DNA of 64,000 nucleotides, taken from positions 124,001 through 188,000 of the forward strand of contig UPYI01000003.1 of NCBI GenBank assembly GCA_900538555.1. The letters are read 5' to 3'. The notes under the pieces are model-generated. The model was not told the DNA's origin and did not search any database. It saw nothing but the letters and a program-made list of their open reading frames with translations. The stretch comes from an uncultured Porphyromonadaceae bacterium (GTDB lineage Bacteria > Bacteroidota > Bacteroidia > Bacteroidales > Barnesiellaceae). The translations under genes were made by a program, and so were the position numbers. This document shows positions 44,184 to 51,275 of this stretch, piece by piece. The stretch's first letter is position 1. Each line of letters starts with the position of its first letter.

Positions 44184-44216
44184 CACCAAAAACTCGTCAA
44201 TCCCATCATAGATTAC

Positions 44217-44585
44217 GTGGGAAGGATGATGTCACCATTTATGGAGGAAACAGAACTCAACTTGCTCCGCAGCGAGATTCGGGCATGGTGCGACAATCCG
44301 GACTATAAACCACAACCTGTCAAGTTAAAAACGATTCATGGCTACAAGGACAAGTTGAAGACTGTCTCTTTCAAGCATTTCATATGGAACATAGCTGCAA
44401 GGCTCGGATTTGAGAACGGATATTCCGGGAAGATACAGGCCGATTTCATCAAGTCTCTGTTCCCCAACGAACTGAAGGACGTAGAATCAAAATCGTTGGG
44501 GAGAAGTCTGACCAGTTCACCTGATGACGGGCACATCAAACTTGACAGGCCAAAACATACGGACAATTATATTTTCCATTTTTAA
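44217..44585 (+). CDS. Small protein of the element, unknown
   Basis: The 122-residue soluble protein is helical in prediction by eye (MEETELNLLRSEIRAWCDN, KHFIWNIAARLGFENGY, IQADFIKSLFPNELKD). No domain is recognised. ATG 44229 is an alternative start. It follows the membrane-protein gene by 33 nt. The gene is intact, so it is probably expressed, but its role is unknown. Confidence 0.55.
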   Translation: MGRMMSPFMEETELNLLRSEIRAWCDNPDYKPQPVKLKTIHGYKDKLKTVSFKHFIWNIAARLGFENGYSGKIQADFIKSLFPNELKDVESKSLGRSLTSSPDDGHIKLDRPKHTDNYIFHF

Positions 44586-44620
44586 CTACAACCATCTTAT
44601 TCTAGTAGGATTTAAATTAT

Positions 44621-45223
44621 TTATATGTCATAACCAAAATCAATATCATCTCTTGTTAATTTTTCAACTTTTATATTGGGATTTATTGAGTTAATCAATT
44701 TTGTGTAAAAAGATACATCCGCTCTTGACATTTTCATTCCTAAAAATATGGTGTCAATTTTAATCTTAATATAGTTTTGAAGTGGATTTGATTTAATGAA
44801 TCTAACTTCCTCTTCATGTTTCCACTGAGGTGATTTAATTTTTAGTATCTCATCTACAGTTATGTCTATTGCATTAATTTGGACTGGATTCTTATTGTAA
44901 GTTACCTCTATTTTTTCCCAGGACTTAGAGGTGATAGATAGTTTTATACAGCAACCTTTATGCTCGTCTGCATAGACAGACCACATAAGCCCATTAGTAT
45001 ATTTCTTTGATAAAGAGCAAATCAACGTATTCGCTTTTTCACTTCTCAAAGTGTTTATAAAATCTCTTGAAATAGCAGGATCGTATAAGAAGAAACCTTC
45101 CATAGGATCATTTAATTCAATATATTTGGCTGCATATAATCGATTGTTGATTAATATATCAATAAATCGTTTTAGATTTGAAAGACTCCTATATTTATAA
45201 TACTCTGCCATAATTATTTTCAT
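44621..45223 (-). CDS. DUF2971 family protein
   Basis: The 200-residue protein has the DUF2971 pattern: YYKYRSL at the start, NDRLYAAKYIELNDPMEG in variant form (NRLYAAKYIELNDPMEG), then LICSLSKKYTNGLMWSVYADEHKGCCIKL and HEEEVRFIK. These are the family's conserved His/Glu and Ser-Trp positions. It is a cytoplasmic protein of unknown biochemistry often found in phages, mobile elements and defence islands. ATG 45211 (MAEYYKYRSL) may be the true start. It forms a minus-strand pair with the upstream small membrane gene (31-nt gap) and is very AT-rich, marking it as cargo. Confidence 0.82.
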   Translation of the reverse strand: MKIIMAEYYKYRSLSNLKRFIDILINNRLYAAKYIELNDPMEGFFLYDPAISRDFINTLRSEKANTLICSLSKKYTNGLMWSVYADEHKGCCIKLSITSKSWEKIEVTYNKNPVQINAIDITVDEILKIKSPQWKHEEEVRFIKSNPLQNYIKIKIDTIFLGMKMSRADVSFYTKLINSINPNIKVEKLTRDDIDFGYDI

Positions 45224-45254
45224 AAAATATTGTAATAGATTGATTTGTGTATTT

Positions 45255-45584
45255 TTAGTTTGTAGCTAAAAACCATATTAATAAAATTAATGACACAATA
45301 AATGGACCACAAAGAGCAATAAACAGGCATCCCTTATTAGTTGATTCTGCTTTCTTCTTGGAAATCTCATAATCGGGTGTTTTTTTCCAAGCATCCCAAA
45401 GCATATCAAATAATAATTCTTGAAAAATACATTTTGATGCAATAGTCTCAAATTCATCAGGATTCTTTTTGTAGTATCTAATACATCTTTCCATCATATA
45501 ATTATGCACACCATCATTGTAAATAGTACCATAATACTGATTTCCACTAACTTGCTTCCCGTTTATATAATAGATATGTCTCAT
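45255..45584 (-). CDS. Small protein with C-terminal membrane helix, partner of the DUF2971 gene
   Basis: From ATG 45584 (MRHIYYINGK) the product is 109 residues; the frame extends upstream to 45623. A soluble, Tyr-rich region is followed by a C-terminal membrane helix (LFIALCGPFIVSLILLIWFL). No family is recognised. A cytoplasmic domain with a tail anchor beside DUF2971 could be a membrane-acting effector, but that is speculation. Confidence 0.55.
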   Translation of the reverse strand: MRHIYYINGKQVSGNQYYGTIYNDGVHNYMMERCIRYYKKNPDEFETIASKCIFQELLFDMLWDAWKKTPDYEISKKKAESTNKGCLFIALCGPFIVSLILLIWFLATN

Positions 45585-45782
45585 TGTTCTTGTTTTTATA
45601 AATAAACGTTTTTTTGCCCCCAATATTGTGTATTTGTTAAGGAATATACGTCTTTATTCTTAAATTTCTAATGGTTCTATAAAATGATGCAATACGATAG
45701 TTTTTTCCTGAGGATAAATATGCTATTTTTCTTAATACGTCCTTGTTTCTTGATAGTACAGTTATCTTAAGATTATTAACCG

Positions 45783-45832
45783 ATTATCATCAATAATCTG
45801 TATCACAGGTATATCATTCAGTTCCTTTGCAA
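45783..45832 (+). promoter_or_regulatory. Regulatory block upstream of the HTH/RepA operon (second copy)
   Basis: Closely similar to 42383-42430: ATTATCATCA, TATCA, then ATATCATTCAGTT and CTTTGCA in the same order and spacing. A common regulator of int and of the HTH/RepA genes is likely. Confidence 0.55.
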
Positions 45833-45837
45833 CTGCG

Positions 45838-45890
45838 AAAACAGGCTGTACCTCGGCATAATTCAAAACAATTTGATTCTGCTCCCGGTT
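45838..45890 (-). repeat. Hairpin repeat copy within the element
   Basis: On the minus strand: ACCGGGAGCAGAATC, stem CAAA/TTTG, then ATTATGCCGAGGT. It is the same architecture as the chromosomal copies but with a different terminal stem. Confidence 0.8.
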
Positions 45891-45903
45891 TGCACTGTCT
45901 TTG
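45872..45903 (+). promoter_or_regulatory. Promoter of the HTH/RepA genes, formed partly by the hairpin repeat
   Basis: TTTG at 45872-45875 (inside the repeat stem), a 20-nt spacer and TGTCTTTG at 45896-45903 give a near-consensus promoter 22 nt before ATG 45926. Confidence 0.6.
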
Positions 45904-45925
45904 CCGCAACTTAATTTTCAAAAGT

Positions 45926-46297
45926 ATGACAAACGAACTTACATTCAACGACCTCCCGCAGGTCGTAGCCGAGCTTCGGGATGAGGTAATCGGCATGAGA
46001 CAGATGCTCACCAATCTGCAAAAGGAGAAAGGACAATGCAAAGAGAACACCCACCGCCCCATGTCGGTGGAGGATGCCGCCGAGTATCTGAAGATACCGC
46101 TGCGCACCCTTTATATGAAACTGGGTAACGGTACTATTCCAGCCACCAAGCCAGGCAAGAGGTACGTCCTCTATCAGGATGAGCTTGACAAATGGCTGGA
46201 GTGCAACCGCAAGAATCCTGTACCGCTTACAGATGAGGAACAGAACGCAGCCATCCTTGCTGCAAACAGACGTAAACCCAACAAAAGGACATGGTAG
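45926..46297 (+). CDS. Excisionase-like helix-turn-helix protein
   Basis: The 123-residue protein starts at ATG 45926 (MTNELTFNDLPQVV). It has a coiled-coil-like N-terminal part (LRDEVIGMRQMLTNLQKEK) and a MerR/excisionase-type helix-turn-helix (MSVEDAAEYLKIPLRTLYMKLGNGTIPATKPGKRYVLYQDELDKWL), here quoted in pieces at residues ~48-95. Such proteins regulate or take part in excision of Bacteroides mobile elements. It overlaps the RepA-like gene, so the two are translated together. Confidence 0.85.
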   Translation: MTNELTFNDLPQVVAELRDEVIGMRQMLTNLQKEKGQCKENTHRPMSVEDAAEYLKIPLRTLYMKLGNGTIPATKPGKRYVLYQDELDKWLECNRKNPVPLTDEEQNAAILAANRRKPNKRTW

Positions 46298-47337
46298 CTA
46301 TGGAACATGTTGACGAGAATAACATCAAAGGTAAGGTTTCCTCTACACAACAGCCTTTCAATGTGATAGCCGCCATCGGGGCGGAACTGGAGTGTCAAAG
46401 GCAAAAGGCGAATAACGTACCTGAGAGGACAGGCATGTTCACGGTCAGGACGGCAAACCGCACCATACAGGAGGCGGCAAACCGCCCCGACCCTGTACCG
46501 CTCTGGAAATCGCTCTGGTATGAGGGAGAAGTGTGCTGCCTGTTCGCTGACAGCAATCTCGGCAAGTCCATCTATGCCGTGCAGATAGCAAGTGACATAG
46601 CCAAAAGCCGTAAAGTCCTCTATTTTGACTTTGAGCTGTCCGACAAGCAGTTTCAGCTACGCTATACTGACGAGACAACAAGCAAGTGCCACGAGTTCCC
46701 TCCTGATCTGTACCGTGTGGAGATAACAAGGGACTATGAATATCCCGACGGCAGCTTCGAGGATGCGCTTATCATGGAGATAGAGAAACTGTCTGTGGAA
46801 GCGGAATGCAAAATCCTGATAATCGACAATCTTTCCTATCTGTGCCTGACTTCAGAGAAAGGCGAGGACGCGGGAAAGCTGATGTCAAGACTGATGGAGT
46901 TGAAACGAAAGTACGGGCTTTCGATGCAGATACTGGCTCACACGCCCAAGCGTCCGCTGAACATGCCCATCACGCAGAACGACCTTGCCGGGAGCAAGAA
47001 ACTGTATAACTTCTTTGACAGCGTTTTCGCCATAGGCAAGTCCGCCAAGGATGGGAACCTCAGGTATATCAAGCAGCTCAAAATCAGATACGGGAGTTTT
47101 GAGTATGGTGCGGACAATGTGATTGTATGCTCCATTGAGAAGAATGATGACTTCCTGCAATTCGTGACAGTGGGCTATACCACGGAAGTTGTCCACCTTA
47201 AGGAGATAACAGAGGAAGAAAGAGCCAGATTAAAGAATGAAGCCAAGGCATTACACTCGCAGGGCGTTTCATACCGTGAAATCGGGAAACAGCTCAACAT
47301 ATCAAAGACCACGGCAGAAAGATACTGCAAGCCATGA
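46291..47337 (+). CDS. RepA-like RecA-fold ATPase of the element
   Basis: The protein has 348 residues (ATG 46300 is an alternative start). The RecA-type core has a Walker A-like LFADSNLGKSIYA (~85), EXXR-like acidic segment YFDFELSDKQF, and Walker B KILIIDNLSYL (~172). Then comes ILAHTPKRPLNMPITQNDLAGSK, typical of RepA-type hexameric helicases/AAA_25 proteins on Bacteroides mobile elements. A C-terminal helix-turn-helix (YREIGKQLNISKTTAERY) follows. It probably acts in replication or control of the excised circle. In related elements primase and relaxase genes follow; here they are absent. Confidence 0.85.
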   Translation: MVAMEHVDENNIKGKVSSTQQPFNVIAAIGAELECQRQKANNVPERTGMFTVRTANRTIQEAANRPDPVPLWKSLWYEGEVCCLFADSNLGKSIYAVQIASDIAKSRKVLYFDFELSDKQFQLRYTDETTSKCHEFPPDLYRVEITRDYEYPDGSFEDALIMEIEKLSVEAECKILIIDNLSYLCLTSEKGEDAGKLMSRLMELKRKYGLSMQILAHTPKRPLNMPITQNDLAGSKKLYNFFDSVFAIGKSAKDGNLRYIKQLKIRYGSFEYGADNVIVCSIEKNDDFLQFVTVGYTTEVVHLKEITEEERARLKNEAKALHSQGVSYREIGKQLNISKTTAERYCKP

Positions 47338-47355
47338 GGAACACAACCGGAGTGC

Positions 47356-48150
47356 ATGATGTCCCAAGTGTCCCACTTTTCCTCTATGGGAACATGGTAC
47401 AAACAGGACAGTTCGGGACACATGGGACAGTTACTCTCTGACGGATTGGCATCTGTGGATGATGACGGTTGGATTAAGTTCATAGACGCTTCGGGTAAAG
47501 TCGTGATAGACCCCAAGATTCCATACATGCCGGGCACGGACGGATATGTGTTCCATAATGACCGCTGTATTATCCACAATGACAGACGTGACCGCTTCGG
47601 CATGATTGACAAGCAAGGGAAATGGGTTTTGAAACCGGAATACTTCTCTATTTATCCTTCCGGGAAATACTGGGTTATAGATAATGGTATAGGTAAGAGC
47701 GTATTGGACAGCACCTTAAACACAGTTATTCCATTTACCAAAGGCCATGTATGGGTATGTAACGAATATATATGCGTTACTCTAAGCAGTCACATCATGC
47801 AGCGATACAACCTAAACGGAGAGTTAATCAATGATTTCTATATCAATGATGTAAGTCGTTTGACATACGAGTCTGACAAGCTGCGCTATACTACTTCCAA
47901 GAACTATAACGAAGAAGGTACATTGACAAGCGAGACGGAAGATGCTGAGCCGCAGCCCGTGGAGAAGATGGCAAAATGCAGACGCTATGAAGCCGAAAGC
48001 GGATGGTACGGTTTAATGACAGCAGACGGAAAGGTCATCACACCACCTTCATACAGCGAAATAAAGGCTATCGGTTATGATACATACCTCTGCAAGGACA
48101 ATGATGAAGACGGTGTGATATTGAATGGCAAAGGCGAGAGAATACGTTAG
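47356..48150 (+). CDS. WG-repeat (KWG-like) protein
   Basis: The 264-residue product contains WG beta-repeats: LASVDDDGWIKFIDASGKVVID (~30-50), DRFGMIDKQGKWVLKP (~80-95) and GWYGLMTADGKVITPPSYSEI (~210-230). The function of WG repeats is binding, with partners unknown. Residues 1-28 (MMSQVSHFSSMGTWYKQDSS) do not look like WG sequence and continue the region that normally follows repA in such elements. The start may therefore be a fusion left by a deletion, or translation begins downstream. No signal peptide is present. Confidence 0.65.
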   Translation: MMSQVSHFSSMGTWYKQDSSGHMGQLLSDGLASVDDDGWIKFIDASGKVVIDPKIPYMPGTDGYVFHNDRCIIHNDRRDRFGMIDKQGKWVLKPEYFSIYPSGKYWVIDNGIGKSVLDSTLNTVIPFTKGHVWVCNEYICVTLSSHIMQRYNLNGELINDFYINDVSRLTYESDKLRYTTSKNYNEEGTLTSETEDAEPQPVEKMAKCRRYEAESGWYGLMTADGKVITPPSYSEIKAIGYDTYLCKDNDEDGVILNGKGERIR

Positions 48151-48152
48151 CC

Positions 48153-48251
48153 TTAGGGCTTGACAATGTTATCGGCAAACGTGTTGCCCATAGATGTTTG
48201 CTTGATGAGATTGAGCAGGATGGCAGGATTGATAGTCTTGCCGTCCTTTAA
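48153..48251 (-). pseudogene. C-terminal scrap of an unidentified gene
   Basis: The minus strand keeps 33 codons ending in TAA at 48153 with good coding character (KTINPAILLNLIKQTSMGN), cut off by a stop at 48252. It sits exactly between the WG gene and the RT operon. I read it as the remains of a gene removed when cargo was exchanged; its family is not recognisable from this length. Confidence 0.5.
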
Positions 48252-48295
48252 TCATATAAATAACTTTGTTTCCCCATTTTTCTTTAGTGCAACAA

Positions 48296-49099
48296 TCAGT
48301 TTTCTTGTGAAATCTCTAATGGGCATGTGGATGTAATAAAGTTAGCGATTTCCATGTGTGGTTTTATTATCTTATCAAAAGCATCTTGAGCGAATGGTGC
48401 GATCCAATTCTCACTTCCTTCGGGTGGTGTCATTCCCATTTCCATATGATCCATATAATCAGAAGCCATCAGATAATATGAATTGAGATGAAATATAAAT
48501 GATAGATGAATAAGAAAAAGTTGGTTCAACATTACCTCACAGTTTTTCAAATGTCGTACCCTGTCCTCTATGTAAACCGTATTGCAATTCAACAACATCA
48601 GTTTAAAACGATTAGAATGGACACTGTCATCCAACAACTCTCGGTTTTTCTTCAAATAGGTATTCCACCCAAACAATGGATATAAATCTTTTGTTCTTTG
48701 AGAATCTTTTAGACATTTTAATATCTTATCCGTCTTTGGAATACGATGTTTTCCTTGAATCCATTCATTAACTTCTTGAACAAAAAAGTTATCAATACTA
48801 ATTTTTTCTTTCAGTATAACGTCCATGTATATCTCAAGAAGAATATCATCAAAGAGTTTTCGTATCAGTGTGTATGCATCATTAATCCTCCCATTGTTTA
48901 ACAGGATTGTTATAGAATCAAGAGTTCCCTCAATTGCAGAATAGACGTATGAAGCATAGTTAGTTATTCCATGAGTACCTGTTGCAACAAAACTAAAACA
49001 ACTCATCGAAATTGAGTCATAGAACTCCTTCATATACTTCAAGTCATCAAACACCTTATGCTTAAGGTAGGCTTCTGGCATCTTATGTTCAATATTCAT
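48296..49099 (-). CDS. Unknown helical protein, fourth gene of the RloAB-RT operon
   Basis: The 267-residue protein is rich in helices and has no signal peptide or membrane segment. Segments such as YVYSAIEGTLDSITILLNNGRINDAYTLIRKLFDDILLEIYMDV (read in pieces, ~50-95) resemble proteins with HEPN-like or DUF5677-like bundles. No canonical RxxxxxH nuclease motif is evident. It starts 3 nt after the stop of the reverse transcriptase gene, so it is translationally coupled and must belong to the same system. It could be an effector or a structural partner. AT-rich codon use matches the rest of the operon. Confidence 0.65.
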   Translation of the reverse strand: MNIEHKMPEAYLKHKVFDDLKYMKEFYDSISMSCFSFVATGTHGITNYASYVYSAIEGTLDSITILLNNGRINDAYTLIRKLFDDILLEIYMDVILKEKISIDNFFVQEVNEWIQGKHRIPKTDKILKCLKDSQRTKDLYPLFGWNTYLKKNRELLDDSVHSNRFKLMLLNCNTVYIEDRVRHLKNCEVMLNQLFLIHLSFIFHLNSYYLMASDYMDHMEMGMTPPEGSENWIAPFAQDAFDKIIKPHMEIANFITSTCPLEISQEN

Positions 49100-49102
49100 A
49101 CA

Positions 49103-50635
49103 TTAATATGTATCAAACAGTGAAACCTCATCAATATCGATAACAGGTGTGTAACAATCCCTCAACCAGTTTGTACAAATTTTATATTGAGGGAATGCAT
49201 CCTTATATTCATCTGCGACCCAATCATTATTCCATAGTACCACATTTGGAACATTGGCAACAATCTTGCAGATGGATTCCGTATAGTCAATCGGATTAGC
49301 CCATTGATACGTAATTCTTTGCATCCAAATCTGAAGTTCCCCGATATTTGGTATCATTTGAAATTTTTCATATATTTCATTGCCAATTTTTTCTCTTTCA
49401 GATGTAGTAGAAAGTTTATTAATCAACACGCTGCACAACTGAAGTACTATTGGGTAGCACTTCGGACTGCCCAGCGCAATTTCAGTTAGAATAGCCACAA
49501 GTATTTCTGGGTCACTTACCAAATTCTTTCGTTTATGCAATCTTTTAGAGAATGTTGTGAGCAACTTTTTTAATGTTCCGCTATTCGGAAACTCTTTTGC
49601 AAACTGATGTATGTAAATCAGTTCTTGCTGAAGAGTAGATACTGTAGTATAAATACGCTTTCCGGTCTTACGATAAAGTGGGAGCCTTTTCATGTATGCA
49701 AGTTTATCAGGTTTCAGTGCATTGCCAATCACATCGTCTGTTAGCATAGTTTTCTTTGCATTAAGTTGGAAATTCAAATTCGCAAGTATATCCTGTAGGA
49801 CAAATGCTATCTTCTCCAACTCATCTTTTTTATTGCTGAATATACGATAATCATCTCGATAACGCAATATCTTGTAATCGGCGATGCCTTTACTTGCTAA
49901 CGCTTCGCTCACCTGAGAGTCCGCATAACCCAGAACTATCTCTGCGATGAAGTCAAAAAGAACACTGCCCTGCGGAATTCCATTAGTTTGACCATATTGC
50001 ATACCTTGCATATAAGTATCTATCATATTACCAAGCAGACCGGATTTTCCTTTTTTCTGTTTTGCTAGGTCTTTGCCCATCAATGCCCATGCTATCGTAT
50101 GAGTATAAATGGAACCATAGCAGTTGGTAATATCCGTAACGAACATGTAGCGGTATTTCAGACTCAAAGTAAGCGTTTTTTGCTCTATGTTTTCCCACCA
50201 ATCAGTTATGCCTGCAGCTTTGTGCGATTTATCCTTATCTCCCTTAACTTTTGGTATACTGATTACATCTATATTGGGGCTGACAAAGGTTGAGAATACT
50301 CGTTTTATCTCTTTCCAGTTGCCTTTTGTTGTAATCTGCCTAACTAACAAATAATAGAGGTACGGATTGGCAATATCGATAGGGCGGTACGTAAACATGG
50401 CATCCTTCTTTGTTAATAACCTATGATTAACACCTTCATACTCTGAAGGCATCTTTTTTTCGTATTTAAGAATTTCCTTGAATGTTTTCTTACCGACTTT
50501 TTTCTCTACATAAGTTAGCACCTTCGAGAAATCTATGTATTTAGGCAGGTCAAGACTACAGTAATTGGATGACTCCATAAAATACTTATAAGCCTTCACT
50601 TCTGAAAGTTCGAGTATCGATTTCATATTCAACAA
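49103..50635 (-). CDS. Abi/DRT-type reverse transcriptase
   Basis: The 510-residue protein has RT motifs in order. Motif A is VTDITNCYGSIYTHTIAWAL (catalytic Asp168), motif B QTNGIPQGSVLFDF (216-229) and motif C RYRDDYRIF (YRDD 259-262, both Asp present). The SIYTH and IPQGS variants are those of the abortive-infection/unknown-group RTs linked to phage defence, not of group II introns or retrovirus-like enzymes. Residues ~310-510 are a helical C-terminal region with no En or maturase signature. It lies in a tight operon: 30 nt after rloB-like, 3 nt before the unknown gene. ATG 50626 is an alternative start. Confidence 0.88.
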   Translation of the reverse strand: MLNMKSILELSEVKAYKYFMESSNYCSLDLPKYIDFSKVLTYVEKKVGKKTFKEILKYEKKMPSEYEGVNHRLLTKKDAMFTYRPIDIANPYLYYLLVRQITTKGNWKEIKRVFSTFVSPNIDVISIPKVKGDKDKSHKAAGITDWWENIEQKTLTLSLKYRYMFVTDITNCYGSIYTHTIAWALMGKDLAKQKKGKSGLLGNMIDTYMQGMQYGQTNGIPQGSVLFDFIAEIVLGYADSQVSEALASKGIADYKILRYRDDYRIFSNKKDELEKIAFVLQDILANLNFQLNAKKTMLTDDVIGNALKPDKLAYMKRLPLYRKTGKRIYTTVSTLQQELIYIHQFAKEFPNSGTLKKLLTTFSKRLHKRKNLVSDPEILVAILTEIALGSPKCYPIVLQLCSVLINKLSTTSEREKIGNEIYEKFQMIPNIGELQIWMQRITYQWANPIDYTESICKIVANVPNVVLWNNDWVADEYKDAFPQYKICTNWLRDCYTPVIDIDEVSLFDTY

Positions 50636-50665
50636 CTTTTCTTTAATATACCTTCTAATGTATTA

Positions 50666-51274
50666 TCATTCCAATCCTTTCAGTTCCTCCATTAACTTTC
50701 CTAGCTCCGAGTAAGTATAATCTCTGCCACTCTTCATCTTCTCATCCATTGACAGATTCGCATTGGCCATAGCCTTATTAATACTGCCACCATTTCGTTC
50801 AAAATAGCCATGAAGTCCCTTTGTCTTGATGAAGAATTCTATCGTCTTTCGATACTCTACACATTGATTTAGGTCTTTGAGCAAAGGTTCTTGTGTTTCG
50901 TATGGACGTGAAGTGTAACGGAAATAGTAGAGGAAGAACAACTCTGTGCAGCGGTGTGTCTCAAAGAACTTCACCTTGCAGTATATGCCTTTCTTGGGTT
51001 TGTTAATGGGCTTGGCATACTTCGCCTTTAGTTTCTGGTATTGTGAACGCTCTGGATCTTTGTCCTTCGTGTCCATATCGATAACGCAGAAGATATTGCT
51101 GTAGCCCATTGCCACACCTTCTGCTATCTTTGCATCCAGTTCCTTGATATTGGTATGCTTCGGATAGTCCGGCTTGATGGTCAAGCGTTTGAGCACATCG
51201 CACAAGGATTTGAAATAGAAAAATTCCGTAGGTCCTTCACCCAATATAAGTGCTGCTTGTCGTAACTTGCCCAT
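50666..51274 (-). CDS. RloB-like TOPRIM-family protein
   Basis: The 202-residue protein begins with the TOPRIM-like acidic motif ILGEGPTEFFYF (Glu13) and has the DxD motif VIDMDTKD (Asp66, Asp68). The middle segment FFETHRCTELFFLYYF is typical of RloB proteins (the Lactococcus AbiL second subunit is of this type). RloB proteins are encoded directly after an RloA ATPase; here the gap is 1 nt. The TOPRIM fold suggests a metal-dependent nuclease activated by the ATPase, as in other ATPase-TOPRIM defence pairs. That role is inference. Confidence 0.85.
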   Translation of the reverse strand: MGKLRQAALILGEGPTEFFYFKSLCDVLKRLTIKPDYPKHTNIKELDAKIAEGVAMGYSNIFCVIDMDTKDKDPERSQYQKLKAKYAKPINKPKKGIYCKVKFFETHRCTELFFLYYFRYTSRPYETQEPLLKDLNQCVEYRKTIEFFIKTKGLHGYFERNGGSINKAMANANLSMDEKMKSGRDYTYSELGKLMEELKGLE

Positions 51275-51275
51275 A

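Noticed and set aside
49103..50635. Group II intron or retron origin for the reverse transcriptase
   Set aside because: No maturase or endonuclease domain, no domain V-like RNA, only 30 nt to the upstream gene (no room for msr/msd there), and RT motifs of Abi/DRT type. A distant ncRNA cannot be excluded.
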